Source: Desulfurococcales archaeon
GTDB lineage: Archaea > Thermoproteota > Thermoprotei_A > Sulfolobales > Desulfurococcaceae
Assembly: GCA_015520735.1 (NCBI GenBank)
Contig: WAPN01000024.1
Span: 1 to 64,000, forward strand
DNA: 64,000 nt
Direction: 5' to 3'
In this document: one piece after another, positions 26,605 through 33,346 of the stretch
How positions within the stretch are numbered: the first letter of the stretch is position 1
Layout: every line of letters starts with the position of its first letter
Made by a program: the position numbers and the translations under genes
The notes under the pieces: generated by a model
What the model was told of the DNA's origin: nothing
What the model saw: the letters and a program-made list of their open reading frames with translations, nothing else
Databases searched by the model: none

Positions 26605-27664
26605 AGATATCAAGAAAATATTCGAGGAAATAGGAGAATCCGATGAGACACTAAGAGAACTAGAGAAGAAACTCGACAATGAAAACCTAGCCGCACTGGT
26701 AAGGAGAAAGTTTTTTGAGAAAAGACTCGGAATATCACTTTCCGCGACAGGCTCTTCTATACTGGATTTCGTCGATACAGAGGGAAGTATATCTTACAGG
26801 CCTATTGGTGCGATACAAGTACCGGTAACAATAATTGGTCCCATTGATATTGAGGGAGAGATAGTACATGGCCCAAAATACATCCCCTTATCATCAATAT
26901 ATCCTGCACTCATGGAAACAATGGATCTAGGAGTATCCATTAGCCACAACACAAAAATAGTTGTAAAAACCGAAAAGTGCTGGATACGCCTATTCAACAT
27001 ATGTAGGCAAGAGAAATGCTCACAGATAGAATCAGTGATCAGGGCTAAGAATAAGAAACTTCACATTCTCTGCTATGGAAGAGAATCAGGAGGACTTGTA
27101 GAAACAATACTCATCGGTGAAGCTGCTCCTTGCCAAATAATCAAATCAATGATCACCAATGGAGAGATTGGTGAGCTGGTAAAAATGATTGGGCCAACAA
27201 AGATCCCAATACTTGCCCCATATATCACACTGGACTATAAACTATCGATCTTCATCCCGAGACTTACTCTCTCTTCCGCGGGTATAGGGCAATCAGAAAT
27301 AGTGAAAACATATAATGCTCTAGAAAATATGAAGGGAATAGACAATTCAATAATACCGATAACCCTTGGCGTCCTAACATCCTTTTACCTATCGATAGGG
27401 ATCAAGCCAGAATATGCGCTGAGAAGCGAGATCAGGAAATACTACCTCATAAGTGGTTTCCGCGGACTAAGACTTGGCCTGGATATACGCATAGCCCTAC
27501 CCTACGCTGTATCGAAATCAGAGCAAACCATAATAAATAGAGAGCTATACAGCATCATAGACGGTGGAAGAATTAATCCTTTAATCGTAGGAGAACTAGC
27601 ATCTTCTCTAGCGCTCATATCCTATATCGGAGAACTAGCTATGATCGCCAGAGGCGCTCCTTAA
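26585..27664 (+). CDS. HMG-CoA reductase homologue without catalytic motifs (probable pseudoenzyme)
   Basis: The N-terminal 110 residues align well with class I archaeal HMG-CoA reductase: AALVRRKFFEKRLG, then PIGAIQVPVTIIGPI and KYIPL. The catalytic Glu of the TTEGALVAS motif is replaced by Tyr106 (SSIYPALMET). The cofactor motif GDAMGMNM appears as SSAGIGQSEI. The aspartate of GQD is a lysine (SIGIKPEY). The C-terminus stops at GELAMIARGAP, before the catalytic His tail. The frame is open and well kept over 359 residues, so it is not a recent wreck. A scaffold, regulator or new activity is possible. The start is the TTG at 26585 after GGTGAT. Its last 30 bases overlap a convergent gene. Confidence 0.82.
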   Translation: MGQISNEDIKKIFEEIGESDETLRELEKKLDNENLAALVRRKFFEKRLGISLSATGSSILDFVDTEGSISYRPIGAIQVPVTIIGPIDIEGEIVHGPKYIPLSSIYPALMETMDLGVSISHNTKIVVKTEKCWIRLFNICRQEKCSQIESVIRAKNKKLHILCYGRESGGLVETILIGEAAPCQIIKSMITNGEIGELVKMIGPTKIPILAPYITLDYKLSIFIPRLTLSSAGIGQSEIVKTYNALENMKGIDNSIIPITLGVLTSFYLSIGIKPEYALRSEIRKYYLISGFRGLRLGLDIRIALPYAVSKSEQTIINRELYSIIDGGRINPLIVGELASSLALISYIGELAMIARGAP

Positions 27665-29200
27665 CAGCGATACCAACTGTTCATACTCATCAACCACAAT
27701 CTTATCGCATAGTTTATCAATAACTATTCTTGACCATGGAAGCTCTTCGCCCGGCTCATAACCATTGAATACGTAATTAATATTATAGTCTGTTATCTTC
27801 AGCGCCCTCCTCCACCCAGACAGGCCGCCACCAAGCTTGGCGGTCTGTAGTAAGGTCTCAGAAATCTTTTTTCCCGCCAATGCAATTGCAGCTTGCATCA
27901 CAGCCCATCTCACATCATAGTCTCTGAAATCAACATGTTTTCGCAGTCTATTTTTCAGTGATTTTATTAAGCGCTTGAGCTTAACAGGATCAAGCATGCC
28001 TATCCATTGAAACGGTGTCCTTGGCTTAGGGATGAGAGGATTTACACTAACAACTATTTTTCTACCCTTCCTTTTCGCCTTACTATTTAATTTTTCAATA
28101 TATTTTATTTCATCAAGATCTATATTTTCGAGCCCTTTAACTCCTACTATCATGTATATCTTTAGATCGAATCCTTTATTGAGTATTGATTCAATATCAC
28201 CAACGAATTCTCTTCCATAGTATTTCCCGAAAACATATTTCTTTGTAGGAAGAAACGATTCGGGTGCAATCGTGATAGTTTTCTGACCGAGCATACTTAT
28301 TAGTTCCAGAGAATCTTCATCAAGATGATCGATCCTCATGCTTGGAAGTACAGCACCACCATTGTTTTCCACCAGATACTCCAACAATTCCTTCTCGTAG
28401 AGATTGGCTAGGAAACATAATGAATAAATAATAACTCTATTCACATTATTCATGCGTAATCCATGTTTAACAAGATTTTTCATAACATGAAAACTACGCA
28501 TACGATACGGCTTGAATAGCCGGCCTTCCATGCAGAACCTGCACCAGTATTTGCAGCCTCTGCTTGTTTCGAGGAGGAAGCCACGGCCGTAGACGGGTTC
28601 TATTTCAGTATTTTGGATTTGTTTAACTGGATAGAACGCTTTGTCTAGATCACTGACGTAGGATTTTCTGGCATCCTCCTTAATGTCTGGAACGTAGACG
28701 TCGTTATAAGAAGCTATCTTCTCTAGGTATTCCCTCTTATTCTTGGTTTCTAGCCAATCCTTGACGAGACGCGGGATAGTGGTTTCAATTTCACCTATTA
28801 TGAATGCGTCAATGAAATCAGAGTAAGGTATAGGATTGGAAATCACTACCGGGCCACCAGCAATTATCACTTGTTTTCTCCTCTTTCTATATGGTTCTAT
28901 ACCTGCAGATAGAAGAGCTCTAAGAACATCTATTATCGAGAGTTCATAGTGGAGGCTTACGATGATCAACTCGAAGCTCCTAAGGGGGGCTCCTGTTTCT
29001 ATGCTTCTAGGAGGGGGTTCTTCTCCTTGGAACTTCTTTATATGGAAGCGCTCCAAATATGCCTCATCCACGCTGTTTACTATATAGTATATCATATGTG
29101 TTGGGAGACTGGATAGCATAGCCTCATACGTAGACGGGAATAGATAGGCTATTCTGGTCATACCAGCCCTAAATTTTTTAAGCACAAGATTGAATTCCAT
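27635..29200 (-). CDS. Radical SAM protein with B12-binding-like N-terminus
   Basis: The CX3CX2C motif is in SRGCKYWCRFCMEG near residue 217. Residues 1-150 have a Rossmann-like layout (IVSLHYELSIIDVLRALL, IIAGGPVVISNPIPYSDF) typical of the cobalamin-binding domain of COG1032-type proteins. The barrel continues (ITIAPES, YMIVGVKG). Such proteins carry out methylthiolation or other radical chemistry; the substrate is unknown. Length is 521 residues. ATG follows GGGGCGGA. Its end overlaps the HMGR-like gene by 30 bases, tail to tail. Confidence 0.85.
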   Translation of the reverse strand: MEFNLVLKKFRAGMTRIAYLFPSTYEAMLSSLPTHMIYYIVNSVDEAYLERFHIKKFQGEEPPPRSIETGAPLRSFELIIVSLHYELSIIDVLRALLSAGIEPYRKRRKQVIIAGGPVVISNPIPYSDFIDAFIIGEIETTIPRLVKDWLETKNKREYLEKIASYNDVYVPDIKEDARKSYVSDLDKAFYPVKQIQNTEIEPVYGRGFLLETSRGCKYWCRFCMEGRLFKPYRMRSFHVMKNLVKHGLRMNNVNRVIIYSLCFLANLYEKELLEYLVENNGGAVLPSMRIDHLDEDSLELISMLGQKTITIAPESFLPTKKYVFGKYYGREFVGDIESILNKGFDLKIYMIVGVKGLENIDLDEIKYIEKLNSKAKRKGRKIVVSVNPLIPKPRTPFQWIGMLDPVKLKRLIKSLKNRLRKHVDFRDYDVRWAVMQAAIALAGKKISETLLQTAKLGGGLSGWRRALKITDYNINYVFNGYEPGEELPWSRIVIDKLCDKIVVDEYEQLVSLLRSASGDHS

Positions 29201-29271
29201 TCAATCCGCCCCTATGTACGATAAGTTTATGAATTGCATGGCCTCGGATATATTATAATCGGTGGAAGGCT

Positions 29272-30486
29272 TTGGATCATTATGAGAAGTTCTATAGCCA
29301 TGTGGCAAAATCCATACAAGCCTCCGAGATCAGGGAGCTGCTCGCAATTATTAAGCAGAGACAAGACGTTATCAGCCTCGCCGGAGGCGTACCTGATCCT
29401 AGAACCTTCCCTACTGATTACCTCGCAAAAATAACCTATGATATAATCAAGAATAAAGGTGCTTATGCCCTCCAATATAGTGAGACTAAGGGTATATTAG
29501 AAGTACGCGAAATGTTGTCTGAGTTTCTTTATAAAGCGAGAGGAATAGTTGTTGATGCAGAGGACATTATAATAACTACTGGTAGCCAGCAGGGACTCGA
29601 CCTTATTGCTAGGGCTTTAATAGATCCTGGCGATATTGTGATCACTGAGAATCCGTCATACCTTGCAGCTTTAGGCGCTTTTAAAATCAGAGGCGCAGAA
29701 CTAGTAGGCATTAAGATAGACAAGAACGGTATGAGAACCGATGTCCTTGAGGATACCGTTAAGAAGCTGGTCAAAGAAGGTAAGAAGATAAAGTTTATCT
29801 ACACTATTCCGGTGGCCCAGAACCCTGCTGGAACCACGATGCCTCCTGAGAGAAAAAAGCATCTAATAGAGATTGCCAACCAGTATGATATTCTCATACT
29901 CGAGGATGATCCTTATAGTTACTTTGTCTTCGACGACACGGTAGACATAAGGCCGGTTAAAACATGGGACACGGAGGATAGAGTCATCTATATGAGCACT
30001 ATAAGCAAGATATTAGCGCCGGGGCTCAGGATAGGCTGGATTGCTGCTCCTAAAATGCTCACCCGCAAATTAGAGCTAGTAAAACAGTATATGGATCTCC
30101 ACACTCCAACGCTCAATCAGTATATAGTTGCAGAGGCCATCCGCTCGGGATTCATATTGGAGCATGCAAACAAGATCTCTCCTATATATAAAGAGAAAAG
30201 AGATGCCATGCTTAGAGCAATAGAGGACTACTTCCCCGAGAATGTATGGTACACAGAGCCTGTAGGCGGCTTCTTCGTATTCGTATATGTCAACAAGCCC
30301 GGGTTTGACACCAAAAAACTAATGAAAATAGCCCTAGACAAGTACAAGGTGGCATATGTCCCTGGCAAGAGCTTCCACACCGATGGCTCAGGAGCAAACA
30401 GTATGAGACTAAGCTTCAGCTTCCCGCCGCCAGAAGTCATTGAGGAGGGTATTAGAAGACTCGCGGAGATGATTAAGAACGAGTAA
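29272..30486 (+). CDS. PLP-dependent aminotransferase, class I/II fold
   Basis: The order of motifs is that of the 2-aminoadipate/aromatic-type aminotransferases: SLAGGVPDPRTFP at the start, TTGSQQGLDLIARAL for the cofactor phosphate, PVAQNPAG, EDDPYS (PLP-contacting Asp), the Schiff-base lysine in STISKILAPGLRIGW, and the substrate-binding arginine in SMRLSFSF. Its 404 residues fit LysN-like or multi-substrate archaeal enzymes, so branched-chain, aromatic or aminoadipate substrates are all possible. The start is the TTG at 29272 after GGTGGA. Its end overlaps the convergent MDR gene by 14 bases. Confidence 0.93.
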   Translation: MDHYEKFYSHVAKSIQASEIRELLAIIKQRQDVISLAGGVPDPRTFPTDYLAKITYDIIKNKGAYALQYSETKGILEVREMLSEFLYKARGIVVDAEDIIITTGSQQGLDLIARALIDPGDIVITENPSYLAALGAFKIRGAELVGIKIDKNGMRTDVLEDTVKKLVKEGKKIKFIYTIPVAQNPAGTTMPPERKKHLIEIANQYDILILEDDPYSYFVFDDTVDIRPVKTWDTEDRVIYMSTISKILAPGLRIGWIAAPKMLTRKLELVKQYMDLHTPTLNQYIVAEAIRSGFILEHANKISPIYKEKRDAMLRAIEDYFPENVWYTEPVGGFFVFVYVNKPGFDTKKLMKIALDKYKVAYVPGKSFHTDGSGANSMRLSFSFPPPEVIEEGIRRLAEMIKNE

Positions 30487-31351
30487 ACGATATAACAACA
30501 CCGAGCTTAGGTGGAGGCACTAATCCCAGTACATCTACAATATTATTTAGCTCTACAAAGCCTAGTAGCCTCCTAATTTTTTCGATAACACTTTTCTTAT
30601 ACTCGATCCTGGAAGGCATAGGCATAACGATCTCCACTCTGTTAATAGATGGGATCAATATGATAGAAGCCTTATTTATTAAAGGAGAAACGACAAGCTT
30701 CGAAACACCCTGCCTTAACAGGTTTCTGAGTATCCAGGGAGCATACGAGGTATACACAATCGATGAATATTCGTTTTTCAAATTTCCAAACGATTGGTTC
30801 GGGAGAAGACCAACAGATCTAGCATACTTCAGAGACTCTCTCCTAACACATATAATCTCTGGGGTACCACCATCTGAAAGAACATGCAGAGCAGTCATTA
30901 TGCCCGAAACACCGCATCCAATAATTACCGGATTAGGCCCAGCCTCCAGTGCTAGTCTATATGATAGTGAAGCAATACACGACAGGGCATATAAAGGTCT
31001 AGGCACAGTATTCGTTATACCAATAATGTGCTCTTCAGGAATAATAACATATGTAGATAAAAGCCCATCAAGATTCACAGACAATAGTCCCTTCTCTGAT
31101 ACTGGTGAGACAAATGCAATTTTACCGCTAAGCCCTTCATCGGCCGATGGTGCTTCCAAAACCCTTATAATACCCGTTGAGCCTAGAACAATCGGTTTAT
31201 CAATGGGATATATACCGTTGATAACGGCGTTTTCAATACCGTCAATAAACACATGGAGGGGTTTACCTATGACGTATCCCCTAGGAACAACTTGCGCTGG
31301 AGACTCTAAGGTTTTAACTAATCCATCATATACTATCTTCTTCACTTTCAA
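30473..31351 (-). CDS. MDR-like (alcohol dehydrogenase-fold) protein without zinc ligands
   Basis: The protein has a short GroES-like N-terminal half (PAQVVPRGYVIGKPLH) and a Rossmann half with VIIGCGVSGIMTALHVL as the dinucleotide loop. This is the medium-chain dehydrogenase plan. The catalytic zinc ligands (Cys and the GHE motif) and the structural zinc cysteines are absent, and at 292 residues it is shorter than the usual 340-350. It may be a redox enzyme of the zinc-less branch or a degenerate member. The start is the TTG at 31351, following GGGGTGG. Confidence 0.7.
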   Translation of the reverse strand: MKVKKIVYDGLVKTLESPAQVVPRGYVIGKPLHVFIDGIENAVINGIYPIDKPIVLGSTGIIRVLEAPSADEGLSGKIAFVSPVSEKGLLSVNLDGLLSTYVIIPEEHIIGITNTVPRPLYALSCIASLSYRLALEAGPNPVIIGCGVSGIMTALHVLSDGGTPEIICVRRESLKYARSVGLLPNQSFGNLKNEYSSIVYTSYAPWILRNLLRQGVSKLVVSPLINKASIILIPSINRVEIVMPMPSRIEYKKSVIEKIRRLLGFVELNNIVDVLGLVPPPKLGVVISFTRS

Positions 31352-31417
31352 ATACTAGCCACCCCAGAATACTATTAGGGTGGCAAGAAAATTAAGTAGG
31401 TTGTACTGGTGATTACA

Positions 31418-31768
31418 TTGGATGACGAATATGGGATAGTTCATTGGATCAGCAAGGATGCCAGATATAAGATTATCGAGCTACTCCTAACAACACGTAG
31501 CGTTAGACAATTGGCGAACGAGCTCGGCGTATCAGCAACGGCTGTGAAAAAATATTTAGAGCGGAAAACCCATCCAAGCGATGCAACAATGATAAAACTG
31601 CTAACAATACTTGCTCCATACGAGCAGGACAAGGTATATGAGCTGATAATAAATGATTTATTTGATGCTCTCACAAGACTAATAGAACTAATAGGGGACA
31701 ATGAGCGCCTCCTCGATATGATCAGAGAAAAATTAAAGGAGGCTGAACTACTCGTTGAGCAACGATAA
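31418..31768 (+). CDS. HTH DNA-binding protein
   Basis: A helix-turn-helix sits early in the protein, from SVRQLANELGVSATAVKKYL through residue 50 of 116, in a Cro/XRE-like arrangement. It is followed by an acidic, helical C-terminus ending in a charged coil (IREKLKEAELLVEQR). It is likely a transcription factor; the target is unknown. The start is the TTG at 31418, six bases after GGTG; a GTG at 31409 is in frame. The next gene starts inside its last codons, and four or five small plus-strand genes follow in tight order. Confidence 0.8.
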   Translation: MDDEYGIVHWISKDARYKIIELLLTTRSVRQLANELGVSATAVKKYLERKTHPSDATMIKLLTILAPYEQDKVYELIINDLFDALTRLIELIGDNERLLDMIREKLKEAELLVEQR

Positions 31769-32135
31769 ACCATTTTTCGCGACAGGCGAGATAATTCAAG
31801 ACTACTCATTACTCAAAAAATACTGGGAACTGCTCAAGAAGGAAGGAAAAGACATGGAACCCGCTCTTTTATCCAGAGAGGACTTTGATTATATCAAGAA
31901 ATTAGTTGGGCGAAGAAGGATCAAGCTTGACGAGATCTATGATGTCCTCATAAATTATTTCACTGATAGAATTGATCCCGAGACAGCGCTCAATGCATGC
32001 AGGGAAACATATGGTGTAGAAATAGACGCCGAGACAGCTAGGCGGAAAATAGCTGAGGTAATGGCTGGATGGCTTATTGAGGCCTCAAGTTATCTTGGTT
32101 ATATCAAGATAAACATTCCGTGGAAGAATAAGTAG
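31755..32135 (+). CDS. Hypothetical helical protein
   Basis: This 126-residue protein, rich in Lys, Glu and Arg, is predicted by eye to be mostly helical, with a middle section GRRRIKLDEIYDVLINYF and a WLIEASSYLGYIKI stretch near the end. I do not recognise it. The start is a TTG that overlaps the last 14 bases of the HTH gene, which indicates translational coupling and a shared role with that regulator. Confidence 0.68.
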   Translation: MSNDKPFFATGEIIQDYSLLKKYWELLKKEGKDMEPALLSREDFDYIKKLVGRRRIKLDEIYDVLINYFTDRIDPETALNACRETYGVEIDAETARRKIAEVMAGWLIEASSYLGYIKINIPWKNK

Positions 32136-32321
32136 GGGATACCGGTTCGTGTCGAGGATCTCGAGTGGATCATCCATGATGATGTCGCACCGATCATCAA
32201 AATCATCACAAATAACTAATCTTTCTTCGCAAATATTTAGAAGATTCATTAATTGCGTAGATTGTTCCATAAAATCAAGTTTCTTCAAAACTATGATCAC
32301 ATCTATGCAGGGATAACCCAT
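32085..32321 (-). CDS. Possible small antisense-oriented gene
   Basis: Between two plus-strand genes a 185-base gap is covered by a minus-strand frame of up to 78 residues. The minus strand here is purine-rich and encodes an acidic, protein-like sequence (EERLVICDDFDDRCD), while the plus-strand frame is an unconvincing run of serines. Both ends overlap plus-strand genes, and I see no good ribosome-binding site. It could equally be an untranslated gap. A shorter version would start at 32270. Confidence 0.3.
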   Translation of the reverse strand: MGYPCIDVIIVLKKLDFMEQSTQLMNLLNICEERLVICDDFDDRCDIIMDDPLEILDTNRYPLLILPRNVYLDITKIT

Positions 32322-32592
32322 GATTTCACTCCAAGATATCATAGATATTACTGCAAATATAATAAAAGAGCTAAGTTATAGGTATGGGGAGACATATGTT
32401 GAGAAGTTTAAAGATAGAGAAACAAAGATAGAAATCTATATGGTCATCAATAAACGTAGAGCTAAAATTATCGTGGATAAATATAGTGAAAAAGTAAGAG
32501 TTTATACCGGCCTTAAAGGTCAGGAAATAGCGATCAAGCGAATAATTAAGAGAGAAATAGAAAAACAGAAGAGGCTGAAAAGGTTTGCCTGA
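32320..32592 (+). CDS. Small basic hypothetical protein
   Basis: This 90-residue protein is rich in Lys, Arg and Ile and has a beta-like middle (IEIYMVINKRRAKIIVDKY) and a strongly basic helical tail (KRIIKREIEKQKRLKRF). It may bind nucleic acid; I do not recognise it. The ATG follows AGGGATAA. Its end overlaps the TTG start of the next gene by eight bases. Confidence 0.65.
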   Translation: MISLQDIIDITANIIKELSYRYGETYVEKFKDRETKIEIYMVINKRRAKIIVDKYSEKVRVYTGLKGQEIAIKRIIKREIEKQKRLKRFA

Positions 32593-33340
32593 CCGGAACC
32601 CCTACAGAAGAAGGATCCAGATCATCGTAGACCTGCTCGGCGAGATAGTCCGGCATGGGAACGTCACTACAAGAGAGAAACTACGAGAACTCATCAAACA
32701 GACATATGAGAAGCATAGGATAGTACCGATTAAAGGTAAGGCGTCTCCTCCGGACCTCTATGATAAAGAAATAGCTAGCCTATACGTTATAGCGAAGTAC
32801 GGACTAGCTCTCGATGATGAGTATCCATCTTTATTCAGCAACTTATTCTATACAGAGGAGAAATATGAAGAAGCCATAAAGAAAATCTTGGAAGGCAAAT
32901 ACGAGGAGGCAAGGAAATACCTCCTAGAAGCGTCTTCACAAGGCCAAATAGATAGCAATACCGTTGCTCGTATGTTGCGAGTAGCATTCACAAAGCTTCT
33001 CTTTGGCTTCATGACAGAAGAAGAGTTCGCAGAAATACTCCGGAAAACAGCCGAAGCAATACCTGAAGAAGAAAGAACAGTTCGGAACTTTGTAAGATTC
33101 TATATAGCCTTCAAGGTCGCCGAAATGATATCTAAAGGAGAGATAAGGAATAAAGGATTTAAAGAAGCATCCAAGAAAGCGATAGGTTTGCGTCTGGGAT
33201 TCCCACGTATAGCGCCACGCGACGACTACATAGAGGCTATAGCTAAGGAAGTATTCATGGTTCCTGACAAAATATTGGAAAAGGTGCTTGTGGTCAATCG
33301 TCGAGAAAAGAATGATAAGAGCAAAGAGAACGGCTCCTAA
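32585..33340 (+). CDS. Hypothetical helical protein, possibly DUF2192
   Basis: A 251-residue all-helical-looking protein, charged throughout, opening PYRRRIQIIVDLLGEIV. I associate this opening with the crenarchaeal family DUF2192, but from memory only. No catalytic motif is visible. It starts with a TTG inside the end of the preceding gene and is the last of the plus-strand set beginning with the HTH regulator. It is convergent with the helicase gene six bases away. Confidence 0.68.
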   Translation: MPDRNPYRRRIQIIVDLLGEIVRHGNVTTREKLRELIKQTYEKHRIVPIKGKASPPDLYDKEIASLYVIAKYGLALDDEYPSLFSNLFYTEEKYEEAIKKILEGKYEEARKYLLEASSQGQIDSNTVARMLRVAFTKLLFGFMTEEEFAEILRKTAEAIPEEERTVRNFVRFYIAFKVAEMISKGEIRNKGFKEASKKAIGLRLGFPRIAPRDDYIEAIAKEVFMVPDKILEKVLVVNRREKNDKSKENGS

Positions 33341-33346
33341 TACAGA

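Noticed and set aside
26585-27664. HMGR-like gene as a recent pseudogene
   Set aside because: No stop, frameshift or compositional change was seen over 359 codons, and the fold-defining segments are conserved. Loss is confined to catalytic motifs.
30660-31358. Long plus-strand frame of 232 codons opposite the MDR-like gene
   Set aside because: The minus-strand frame has a Rossmann signature and a ribosome-binding site; the plus-strand frame is a shadow with no recognisable domain.
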